Shown here: positions 1-6,777 of the stretch, piece after piece | How the letters are laid out: every line of letters starts with the position of its first letter | Numbering within the stretch: the stretch's first letter is position 1 | Origin: Alistipes sp. | GTDB lineage: Bacteria; Bacteroidota; Bacteroidia; Bacteroidales; Rikenellaceae | Direction: 5' to 3' | Length of the DNA: 8,923 bases | Assembly (NCBI GenBank): GCA_017380275.1 | Contig: JAFOEH010000144.1 | Coordinates: 1 to 8,923 of the forward strand | Position numbers and translations under genes: made by a program | The notes under the pieces: generated by a model | Seen by the model: only the letters and a program-made list of their open reading frames with translations | Told to the model about the DNA's origin: nothing | Databases searched by the model: none

Positions 1-384
1 ATTCTCTCTATCGCTATACTTGGAGGTATAGTGAATGATAACGATTTCAACCTTGAAACATTGTTTTTCCAAATTTCAATGCCCGGCATCGATGAGGAGA
101 TAATGTATAGAGGAGTTCTGCTTGGTATGATGTGTAGCGCTCTGCGCGCGGGAAGTAAGGCGTGGCGAAGTCCTGCTATTATAATAAATGCTATTTTGTT
201 TGGATTGGTGCACGCATTGGCGATTAGCGATGGCGCGGTGCAATTCAACACTATGAATTTTATTTGGACGGGGATATTGGGTTATAGCTTTGGATATATT
301 ACAATTAAGACTCGAAGCATTTTGATTCCTATGCTTACCCATAACCTCTATAATTTCGCATTGAACCTGCTTTCGATGATTTAG
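1..384 (+). CDS. CPBP family intramembrane metalloprotease, C-terminal part
   Basis: The reading frame is open from base 1 to the stop at 382-384, so the gene begins upstream of the window; the GTG at 31 is probably an internal codon. Counting residue 1 from base 1, all three CPBP (Abi/CAAX protease-like) motifs are visible: EExxxR as EEIMYR at 32-37, FxxxH as FGLVH at 67-71 and HxxxN as HNLYN at 114-118. These Glu and His residues form the metal site in the family. Hydrophobic stretches around 60-75, 86-102 and 107-126 fit membrane segments. CPBP proteins process prenylated proteins or peptides, or give bacteriocin self-immunity; the substrate cannot be told here. GC is about 41% over 1-360, well below the genes downstream. 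The next gene starts 2 bases after the stop. Family assignment is firm, function is not. Confidence 0.88.
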   Translation: MLSIAILGGIVNDNDFNLETLFFQISMPGIDEEIMYRGVLLGMMCSALRAGSKAWRSPAIIINAILFGLVHALAISDGAVQFNTMNFIWTGILGYSFGYITIKTRSILIPMLTHNLYNFALNLLSMI

Positions 385-386
385 AT

Positions 387-692
387 ATGATTCTCGGAGC
401 TATAATATTTGCTGCAGTTTGGTGCTTGATAGCTTTGCTGTTGCGCCACTATCCCGAGACGATGGCGGGCTATAACACTATGCCCAAGCACAAACGCGAG
501 AAGATTGACATCCAAAAACTTGGTCGTTTTATCTCCAACGCGATGTTCGCGGGTGTGCCCTCGGTGATGCTCGCGCCACTTATGCCGAGCGCAGAGTTAT
601 ATTCGCTGCTGCTCTGCTGGATACCCTGCTCAATACTCGTAGTGGCGGGCATATATGTAAATGTAAGAAAAGAAAAATTTGAGAAACAATGA
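387..692 (+). CDS. DUF3784-like small membrane protein
   Basis: This is a 101-residue protein with hydrophobic segments at about 2-19, 50-66 and 70-92 and a basic C-terminal tail ending in RKEKFEKQ. After the first segment it has AGYNTM (27-32), then a basic and acidic stretch and KLGRF (44-48). That resembles the GYNTMSKEEK...L.R signature I recall for DUF3784 proteins, which are about 100 residues with two or three membrane spans and have no known function. The ATG at 387 lies 2 bases after the CPBP stop, and the TGA overlaps the next start (ATGA at 689-692), so translation is probably coupled on both sides. Family assignment is from memory of the motif. That the ORF is real is supported by the tight packing and the well-formed membrane protein. 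Confidence 0.72.
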   Translation: MILGAIIFAAVWCLIALLLRHYPETMAGYNTMPKHKREKIDIQKLGRFISNAMFAGVPSVMLAPLMPSAELYSLLLCWIPCSILVVAGIYVNVRKEKFEKQ

Positions 693-1312
693 AGATAATC
701 TGTATCGGTCGCAACTATGCCGACCACGCCGCCGAGCTGCACGACGGAGCGGAGTTGCCCAAAGAGCCACTCTTTTTCCTCAAGCCCGATACGGCACTGC
801 TCCGCAATAACGACCCCTTCTATATCCCCTCGTTCTCCAACGAGGTGCATTATGAGTGCGAACTCGTGGTGCGCATCACCCGCCTCGCCAAGTGCATCGA
901 CGAAAAGTTCGCATCGCGTTGCTACGAGGAGGTGGGACTCGGCATCGACTTCACGGCGCGCGACCTGCAGCGTGAGGCCATCCAGAAAGGCCTGCCGTGG
1001 GAGCTCTGCAAGGGTTTTGACCACTCGGCCGCCTTGTCGAATCAGTTTGTGCCACTCGCCGAGCTGGGTGGCGACGTGCAGAATTTGGAGTTCGAGATGG
1101 AGCTCAACGGCGATGTGCGCCAGCGTGGCCTGACGCGCGAGATGCTCTTTACCGTCGATCAGATCATCGCCCACGTCTCACGATATATGACGCTGCGCAT
1201 CGGCGATCTGATCTACACAGGCACGCCCGTAGGCGTGGGAGCCGTAAAGCCGGGCGACAATATCAAGGCACGCATTGGAGGACACACGTTGTTGGATTTT
1301 GATGTGATGTAG
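689..1312 (+). CDS. Fumarylacetoacetate hydrolase (FAH) family protein, FAHD1-like
   Basis: The 207-residue product has the single-domain FAH fold signature of small FAHD1/YcgM-type enzymes, which hydrolyse acylpyruvates, decarboxylate oxaloacetate or isomerise 2-hydroxy-dienedioates in a Mg2+-dependent reaction in the cytosol. The N-terminus IGRNYADHAAEL gives a His13/Glu16 pair like the catalytic dyad described for FAHD1. The metal ligands appear as Glu56 and Glu58 (HYECEL) and Asp87 (GIDFTARD), with the conserved lysine at Lys108 (CKGFD) and the substrate loop YTGTPVGVG at 176-184. Its length is normal for the family. The ATG at 689 overlaps the upstream stop, and no better start exists because the IGRNY motif begins almost at once. 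It is probably co-transcribed with the genes on either side. The exact substrate cannot be deduced from sequence; family and active site look intact. Confidence 0.93.
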   Translation: MKIICIGRNYADHAAELHDGAELPKEPLFFLKPDTALLRNNDPFYIPSFSNEVHYECELVVRITRLAKCIDEKFASRCYEEVGLGIDFTARDLQREAIQKGLPWELCKGFDHSAALSNQFVPLAELGGDVQNLEFEMELNGDVRQRGLTREMLFTVDQIIAHVSRYMTLRIGDLIYTGTPVGVGAVKPGDNIKARIGGHTLLDFDVM

Positions 1313-1341
1313 ATTTTTTGTAATTCAAAATTTTCCGGGAT

Positions 1342-1929
1342 ATGCTTTTGCACGAAAAATTGAAGAGTTACCGCCTCATCCTTGCCTCGCAGTCGCCGCG
1401 TCGTCGTCAGTTGCTGGAGGATGCCGATATTGAGTTCACACTCGCGCCCCGTTTCGAGTGCGAGGAGAATTTTCCTTTGGAGCTGCCCGCCGCCGAGGTG
1501 GCGGAGTATCTCTCGCGCCTGAAGTCGGAGGCCTACCCCGAGCCTTTGGGCGAAGGCGATATACTTCTGACGGCCGATACGGTGGTTATCGCCGAGGGCC
1601 AGATCCTCGGCAAGCCTGCCGACCGCGCCGAGGCCATAGCTATGATCACGATGCTCTCGGGCCGCGAACACGAGGTGGTTACGGGCACGACACTCCGATC
1701 GAAGGATAGGGTGCAGTCATTCTCGGTAAACTCGAAGGTTCGTTTCAGAGTGCTTGATAATGAGGAGATTGAATATTATGTCGATCGCTACCGCCCCTTC
1801 GACAAGGCTGGCGCCTATGGCATTCAGGAGTGGATCGGCTACGTCGGCATCGAGGGAATCGAAGGCTCGTTCTACAACGTGATGGGCCTCCCCGTCCAGC
1901 GCCTCTACTGCGAGTTGAAACGATTTTAG
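1342..1929 (+). CDS. maf: Maf family nucleoside triphosphate pyrophosphatase (YhdE-like, dTTP/UTP type)
   Basis: This 195-residue protein carries the Maf signatures in order: the phosphate-binding ASQSPRRRQLL (15-25), Lys61, the catalytic ADTVV with Asp79 (78-82), GKP (90-92), SGREHEVVTG (106-115) and DKAGAYGIQ (154-162). The last motif matches E. coli YhdE, which removes pyrophosphate from dTTP, UTP and modified pyrimidine nucleotides, so that subfamily is inferred. Maf proteins act in the cytosol and have been linked to septum formation arrest and to house-cleaning of non-canonical nucleotides. The start at 1342 is 29 bases after the FAH-family gene; the intervening AT-rich sequence has no clear Shine-Dalgarno, as is usual in Bacteroidota. 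The gene ends just before the bidirectional terminator and is convergent with the elongasome operon. It is full length, with no odd residues. Confidence 0.95.
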   Translation: MLLHEKLKSYRLILASQSPRRRQLLEDADIEFTLAPRFECEENFPLELPAAEVAEYLSRLKSEAYPEPLGEGDILLTADTVVIAEGQILGKPADRAEAIAMITMLSGREHEVVTGTTLRSKDRVQSFSVNSKVRFRVLDNEEIEYYVDRYRPFDKAGAYGIQEWIGYVGIEGIEGSFYNVMGLPVQRLYCELKRF

Positions 1930-1937
1930 AGGGAAAT

Positions 1938-1968
1938 AAAAAAGCCTGTCCGAAAGACAGGCTTTTTT
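1938..1968. terminator. Bidirectional intrinsic terminator between maf and the antiporter gene
   Basis: An A6 tract (1938-1943) and GCCTGTC (1944-1950) pair with GACAGGC (1956-1962) and a T tract (1963-1969) around the loop CGAAA (1951-1955). The result is a 7-bp GC-rich stem flanked by A on one side and T on the other. Read on either strand it is a hairpin followed by a run of U, so it can end both the + strand maf transcript and the - strand mre operon. It starts 8 bases after the maf stop and lies 5 bases beyond the antiporter stop codon. Confidence 0.93.
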
Positions 1969-1973
1969 TGTTG

Positions 1974-2948
1974 TTATAGGCTTAGGAATGCCAAGTAGCA
2001 GGCAACGGTGACAAGGGCCATCAGGGCTTTGAGCCAGCGGCGACGGGTGCGCAGCAGAACATAGATTGCGAGCGAGCTGATAAGACCGAAAATCGTGAGG
2101 TTCACCACCTTATCGTCGTCGAAACTATATGCCGAGCCGCCCGAGTAGAGCACGTCGGCGATGGCCAGCACGAAGTAGTTGAAGACGTTACTTCCGGCGA
2201 TGTTGCCGAAGGCGATGTCGAAGTTACGCATACGGAAGAGTGAGATTGTCGATGTAACCTCCGGCAGCGACGTTGCAACGCCGAGGAACAGCGCGCCCGC
2301 CAATCCCGAGCCGAGGTTGAGCTCCGTAGCGATGTCGTCGGTGACGTAAGTTAGGATAACACTCGCCACGATGATTCCCACGCTCGCCAGCACAAATCGC
2401 ACCACGATAGCGCGCAGCGAGAGCGTCACAGGCTCGCCCTCCTCGTCGCTCTCCGAGCCCGAGTCGCCCGCAAGGAAGCGCACCGTCAGGGCGTAGAGCA
2501 CCGCAATCACGATCGACGTGGGCGAGATGTAGAGCCACGGGTTATCGTTCGAGCCGAGGATGATGGCGTCGTCGTTCATCCACTGCCAATTGACCACCAG
2601 CGCCATATACATCAGCATCAGGAACAGCATCACATAGTTGTGTCCGCGCGAGAGCTTCGCCGAGGAGAATCCCTTCAGGAAGCAGAGAATCACAACGGCC
2701 AGCATACCGAAGTTGAAGAGGTTGCTACCCAGGATGTTACCGATGCAAAGCGAGGGGTTGTCGATGAGCACCGTAGCCGAGATGCTGGTAAAGAGTTCGG
2801 GCAGCGATGTGATGGCCGAGAGCAGCACTCCGCCCAGGAATGCACCCGAGATGCGTGTCGAGCGGTCGATCATATCGATGTAGCGCGAGGCCAGGATCGA
2901 GAACCACACTACGGCCGTCACCGTGATAAGATAAATAACGTATAGCAT
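1974..2948 (-). CDS. CaCA family Na+/Ca2+ (cation) antiporter, YrbG-like
   Basis: The 324-residue inner-membrane protein has about ten hydrophobic segments in two similar halves joined by an acidic hydrophilic loop (GDSGSESDEEGEP, 161-173). Each half holds a CaCA alpha-repeat: TSLPE (47-51) with GNILGSNLFN (70-79), and TSLPE (226-230) with GNIAGSNVFN (248-257). Glu51 and Glu230 match the ion-coordinating glutamates of the archaeal exchanger NCX_Mj. By spacing, Asn79 and Asn257 sit where I recall NCX_Mj having Asn81 and Asp240, so the second repeat lacks that aspartate. The family exchanges Na+ or H+ for Ca2+; the true ions here are unknown. The ATG at 2948 lies 21 bases after the rodA stop on the same strand, with no promoter or terminator visible between them, so it is probably the last gene of the mre operon. 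The stop is next to the bidirectional terminator. Confidence 0.93.
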   Translation of the reverse strand: MLYVIYLITVTAVVWFSILASRYIDMIDRSTRISGAFLGGVLLSAITSLPELFTSISATVLIDNPSLCIGNILGSNLFNFGMLAVVILCFLKGFSSAKLSRGHNYVMLFLMLMYMALVVNWQWMNDDAIILGSNDNPWLYISPTSIVIAVLYALTVRFLAGDSGSESDEEGEPVTLSLRAIVVRFVLASVGIIVASVILTYVTDDIATELNLGSGLAGALFLGVATSLPEVTSTISLFRMRNFDIAFGNIAGSNVFNYFVLAIADVLYSGGSAYSFDDDKVVNLTIFGLISSLAIYVLLRTRRRWLKALMALVTVACYLAFLSL

Positions 2949-2969
2949 AATCGTAAAATTGTATTCCGT

Positions 2970-4421
2970 TTAATTCAGTGCCGAGAGTCCCTTCGTCGGT
3001 GAGGCGTCGAGGCGTATGGCGATGAAGACAAGTATCGTAAATGCCACCAGCGACGATCCGCCGTAGCTCAGGAACGGCAGCGGGATACCCATCACGGGCA
3101 TCAGGCCCACGTTCATACCCACGTTGACCATAACGTGGAACAGCAGCACCGAGGCCACGCAGTAGCAGTAGATTCGGCTGAAGGGCTCCTGCTGACGCTC
3201 GCCCATCTTCATAAGTCGCAGAATCAGAGCGCAGAGTAGTGCCAGCACCACCACCGAGCCTATGAAGCCCCACTCCTCGCCCACGGTCGTGAAGATGAAG
3301 TCGGTCTCCTTCTCGGGCACGAAATAGCGGTTCTGCGTACCCTGCATAAAACCCTTGCCCACCAGACCACCCGAGCCGATGGCGATCTTGGCCTGCGTCA
3401 CGTTGTAGTCGGCACCCGAGGGGTCGTTCACGATACCGAGGAAGCTCAGGATTCGCTCCTTCTGGTGCGGCTGCAGCACCGACTCGAAGATCTTGTCGGC
3501 CGTCGGCACGAAGACCATCGAACCGATGAAGAATAGTAACGAGAGGAAAATCGGCGCCAGATTCTTGCGTATGGCATATATAGCCGCCACGGTAGCGCCC
3601 GCCAGCGAGCATATCACGAGCGAGTTATATCCGCTCAGCCCCCAGCCCATCACATCTCCCACGACGAAGAGCACCATCGCCGCAAGCAGCACACCCGCCA
3701 CGAAGACGATGTGCGTGCGCCAGTGTCCCACCATCATCGCACTCGAGAGCGTGAAGATCAGCACCAGCACAAGCAGCAGGATGAGCGGCGTGAAGAGGAA
3801 CGAGAAGATAAAGAGCGTGGCCACCATAATGAGCGGGATGCAGATCCAGTTGTTCAGGCCCTCGCGGTAGAGGACGATGATGAACGAGCAGAGCACCACG
3901 CCCGATCCCGTATCGTTCTGCAGGATGATGATCACCAGCGGCAGCAGGATGATGGCCGCGACGTGGGCCATATCGCCGATTTTGCGTATCGAGTAGTCGT
4001 AGTTACTCATCAGTCGCGCCACGGCCAGCGCCACGGTGATCTTCGTGAACTCAACGGGTTGGACGGCAAAACTACCCAGACTGTACCACGCCTTCGCGCC
4101 GTTGAAGGTCGGGGCAATGGATTCGGGCAGTACGATCGTACCGAATATGAGCAGCACGCCCAGCGCATAGGCGTAGTAGGCGTACATATGGAAGTATCGC
4201 GAGTCGAGCAGCAGTATCACTATGGCCACCACTACCGCCGCCGAGGCCCAGATGGCCTGCTTGATGTGGAAGCGTGAGAAGGAGAAGAACTCCGTGATCT
4301 CGGGCTCCTCGAACGAGACGGATGTGATGCAGAGCAGTCCCGTAGCCACCAGCAGGATGTAGAGGAGCACCGCCACGCGATCGACGCCGCCAAAGAGCGA
4401 TATTTGGTTGTTCTGTTGCAT
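2970..4421 (-). CDS. rodA: Rod shape-determining protein RodA (SEDS peptidoglycan glycosyltransferase)
   Basis: RodA polymerises lipid II into glycan strands in the inner membrane as the partner of PBP2. The 483-residue product shows the SEDS landmarks: GAKAW (108-112) with QPVEFTK (121-127), QNDTGSG (168-174), QPHQKERI (317-324), DYNVTQAKIAIGSGG (338-352), KETDFIFTTVGEEWG (371-385), and a C-terminal block from Asn433 to Ser457 including GMNVGLMP and PFLSYGGSS. Asp374 in ETDFIF matches the essential aspartate known in RodA and FtsW. Closeness to PBP2 supports RodA over FtsW. At 483 residues it is about 110 longer than E. coli RodA (about 370). The extra length lies mainly between residues 190 and 305, which carry four or more hydrophobic runs; similar long RodA proteins are, to my recollection, usual in Bacteroidota. 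Its ATG overlaps the PBP2 stop by one base (TAATG), suggesting coupled translation. Confidence 0.96.
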   Translation of the reverse strand: MQQNNQISLFGGVDRVAVLLYILLVATGLLCITSVSFEEPEITEFFSFSRFHIKQAIWASAAVVVAIVILLLDSRYFHMYAYYAYALGVLLIFGTIVLPESIAPTFNGAKAWYSLGSFAVQPVEFTKITVALAVARLMSNYDYSIRKIGDMAHVAAIILLPLVIIILQNDTGSGVVLCSFIIVLYREGLNNWICIPLIMVATLFIFSFLFTPLILLLVLVLIFTLSSAMMVGHWRTHIVFVAGVLLAAMVLFVVGDVMGWGLSGYNSLVICSLAGATVAAIYAIRKNLAPIFLSLLFFIGSMVFVPTADKIFESVLQPHQKERILSFLGIVNDPSGADYNVTQAKIAIGSGGLVGKGFMQGTQNRYFVPEKETDFIFTTVGEEWGFIGSVVVLALLCALILRLMKMGERQQEPFSRIYCYCVASVLLFHVMVNVGMNVGLMPVMGIPLPFLSYGGSSLVAFTILVFIAIRLDASPTKGLSALN

Positions 4422-6256
4422 TATCTGTATCTCTCGGGTAAGCGATAGGGTAAATTCTTAATTTGCTGGATCATCTCCGGGCGGGTGATGGTATCCGTCA
4501 GGTACAACTCCTCCAGCAGGCTTGCGATGGGCAGCGCGGCCGAAGCTCCGAAGCCTCCGTGCTCGACATAGACCGAGATGGCGATCTTCGGGTTATCCTT
4601 CGGTGCGAAGGAGAGGAACGTCGAGTGGTCGCGGCCGTTGGGGTTCTGTGCCGTACCCGTCTTTCCACACACGTCCCAGCCGGGCAGGTAGGCGCGCGAC
4701 GATGTTCCCGCTCCGGGGATATTCACACCGCGCCACATACCCTCGACGATAGGCTCGAAGTGCTTGGCCTCGACCTTCGTGTATTGACGCTCGTAGAAGC
4801 GGCGGTCGATCGAGTCCTGTCCCTCGATAGCCTTGACGATGTGGGGAATGTAGTAGTAACCGCGGTTGGCCACGATAGCCGCGAGGTTTGCCATCTGTAG
4901 GGGCGTACAACCCAGCTCGCCCTGACCAATCGAGAGCGAAAGCACGGTGTGGCCGTTCCACGAGCCGCGGTAGCGGCGATCGTAGAAGTCGCGCGTGGGG
5001 ACATAACCCTCCTGCTCGTCCAGGAAGTCGGAGTCGAGCTTGCGACCGAAGCCGAAGCTCTTGACGTAATCAACCCACACGTCCAAGCCCTCCTTCACGC
5101 TGCCGAACTTGCGGTTCTCGATGATGTTGCGGAAGACGTAGCAGAAGTAGGCGTTGCACGACTGTGCTACGGCCGCTCTAAGGTCGAGCGGTGAGGGGTG
5201 GGCGTGGCAGCCCATCTTCACGTTGCCCCAGTGGTAACCCATATTGCAGGGGTAGGCATTCTCGGGACGGAGCGTACCCTCCTGCAGACCTATGAGGCCC
5301 TGCACCAGCTTGAAGGTCGATCCGGGCGGATAGCGCGACTGCACGGCGCGGTTGAACATCGGGCGATACTTGTCGCCCAGCATCTTCATATAGTTGTTAC
5401 CGCGCTGGCGGCCTACCATATCATCGGGGTCAAACGTGGGCGAGGAGGCCATCACCAGGATCTCGCCCGTCGAGGGCTCGATTGCCACGACGGCTCCCAC
5501 CTTACCCTCCATCAGCTCCTCGGCGAAGGCTTGCAGGCGGGCATCGATCGTCGAGGTTATGCGCAGACCGGGCACGGGCAGCGTGTCGTACATACCCTCC
5601 ATATAGGAGCCCTTGATTGCGCCGTGCGCATCCCTCTCGAGCACATTCACGCCATCGTCGCCACGCAGGTACTGCTCGTAGGCGCGCTCCAGTCCGCTCT
5701 TGCCGATGTAGTCGCCCGCGCGGTACTCGCCCTCGCTGCGTTTGATGTCGTTCTCGCTCACCTCACCCAGGTTGCCGAGCAGGTTGCCGCCAATCTTTCG
5801 CGGATATTGGCGGGCGTTGCGCTGTACGGTGTGGAAGCCCTGGAAATTATGCTCGTCGAAGCGTAGCTTCGCCTCCTTGCTCACGAAGTTCGTCACCAGA
5901 ACGGGTGCTCGCGGACTCATACGCGCATCCTTGAGCTTCTGCACCATTCGCTCCTCCCTCAGGTCGATGAGCGAGCAGAGCAGCGTCGTATCGAAACCCT
6001 CCTTCGGCAGGTCGCGGTAGATGACCATCAGGTCGTAGCACTCCATCGACTGCACCAGAAACTCGCCGTTGCGGTCGAGCACCTCACCTCGCGGGGCATA
6101 CTGCACCTCGTAACGCAACACGTTGCCTGCGGCCAGCGTCTTGTAGCTCGAGTCGAAGAGCTGGATGTAGGCCACGCGGCAGGCTATGACGCCGAAAATG
6201 AGCAGCACGATATAGCGTAGTATCGTGCGACGTGTATATTCCTCTTTTCTTGCCAT
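4421..6256 (-). CDS. mrdA: Penicillin-binding protein 2 (elongation-specific class B transpeptidase)
   Basis: PBP2 cross-links new peptidoglycan during elongation and activates RodA. The 611-residue protein has a short cytoplasmic start, one membrane anchor (about 13-33), the pedestal domain opening with PRGEVLDRNGEFL (55-67), and a periplasmic transpeptidase domain. All catalytic motifs are present: SxxK as STFK with nucleophile Ser313 (313-316), SxN as SCN (366-368), and KTG as KTGTAQ (532-537). Its length is close to E. coli PBP2 (633). Cys337, Cys350, His351 and His353 cluster just before the SCN motif with Cys367 inside it, a pattern that could bind zinc or form a disulfide. The ATG at 6256 follows the mreD stop by 4 bases, and the stop overlaps the rodA start. 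Other class B PBPs (FtsI) are excluded by the operon context and by the absence of a PASTA or FtsI-like C-terminus. Confidence 0.96.
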   Translation of the reverse strand: MARKEEYTRRTILRYIVLLIFGVIACRVAYIQLFDSSYKTLAAGNVLRYEVQYAPRGEVLDRNGEFLVQSMECYDLMVIYRDLPKEGFDTTLLCSLIDLREERMVQKLKDARMSPRAPVLVTNFVSKEAKLRFDEHNFQGFHTVQRNARQYPRKIGGNLLGNLGEVSENDIKRSEGEYRAGDYIGKSGLERAYEQYLRGDDGVNVLERDAHGAIKGSYMEGMYDTLPVPGLRITSTIDARLQAFAEELMEGKVGAVVAIEPSTGEILVMASSPTFDPDDMVGRQRGNNYMKMLGDKYRPMFNRAVQSRYPPGSTFKLVQGLIGLQEGTLRPENAYPCNMGYHWGNVKMGCHAHPSPLDLRAAVAQSCNAYFCYVFRNIIENRKFGSVKEGLDVWVDYVKSFGFGRKLDSDFLDEQEGYVPTRDFYDRRYRGSWNGHTVLSLSIGQGELGCTPLQMANLAAIVANRGYYYIPHIVKAIEGQDSIDRRFYERQYTKVEAKHFEPIVEGMWRGVNIPGAGTSSRAYLPGWDVCGKTGTAQNPNGRDHSTFLSFAPKDNPKIAISVYVEHGGFGASAALPIASLLEELYLTDTITRPEMIQQIKNLPYRLPERYR

Positions 6257-6260
6257 TGGG

Positions 6261-6776
6261 TTAGCGTGTTATGATTTTTTCGGTGAAGAGTTTAATGATA
6301 TACCAGATAAGGGCGATGGCCACGATGTCGCTCACCGCCAGACGCAGGAGCGTATGCAGGGCGTTGCTCAGCGATAGCGACTCCATAAAGAAGTAGATCG
6401 CGCTATGCAGCACAACCACCAGCACGATGAACCACACCAGGTGTTTGGTCGATAGGCGGTGCAGCGCCGGAATGGTGTCGTCGGCTGCTGTCGAGTGGCC
6501 TACGGCGGTGTTGAGCAGTGCGGGGCGCAGGAATCCTACGGCAGCCGTCGCTATCACATTCACGCCTGCCATACCCGTCAGCGCATCGATCGTAAGGCCC
6601 ATCAGCGTCGAAAGAAGCAGCACCCATACGTGCTTCATATCCAGCGGCAGCATAATGACGAAGGCCACATAGACCAGCGGATGGAAATAGATGCTCAGGG
6701 CGATGTTGTCGATCAGGAAGATCTGCAACAGCACCAGCGCGATGAAGGCTGCGATATATAATAGACTCTTTTGCAT
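6261..6776 (-). CDS. mreD: Rod shape-determining protein MreD
   Basis: This 171-residue, almost wholly hydrophobic protein has about five or six membrane segments (near 4-22, 30-46, 48-66, 69-86, 110-131 and 144-163), as expected for MreD, the membrane partner of MreC in the elongasome. The stretch GLTIDALTG (60-68) followed by GVNVIATAAVGFLRP (71-85) resembles the conserved MreD core with its aspartate (Asp64). MreD sequences diverge strongly, so part of the evidence is position, between mreC and mrdA. Its ATG is 1 base after the mreC stop (TAAAATG), so translation is very likely coupled. A loop around 92-109 is polar. There is no sign of truncation. Confidence 0.93.
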   Translation of the reverse strand: MQKSLLYIAAFIALVLLQIFLIDNIALSIYFHPLVYVAFVIMLPLDMKHVWVLLLSTLMGLTIDALTGMAGVNVIATAAVGFLRPALLNTAVGHSTAADDTIPALHRLSTKHLVWFIVLVVVLHSAIYFFMESLSLSNALHTLLRLAVSDIVAIALIWYIIKLFTEKIITR

Positions 6777-6777
6777 T

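Noticed and set aside
31..33. GTG at 31 as the start of the CPBP protease gene
   Set aside because: The frame is open to base 1 with hydrophobic residues upstream (ILSIAILGGI), and the family needs more N-terminal membrane segments, so the gene most likely begins outside the window.
470..1174. A 234-codon open frame on the - strand over the DUF3784-like and FAH-family genes
   Set aside because: It spans two tightly packed genes on the other strand whose motifs are clear, and its own product matches nothing I recognise.
1310..1341. The T-rich stretch after the FAH-family gene as a terminator or a maf promoter
   Set aside because: There is no hairpin before the T run, and the sequence does not match TAnnTTTG exactly, so I left it as a plain 29-base spacer.
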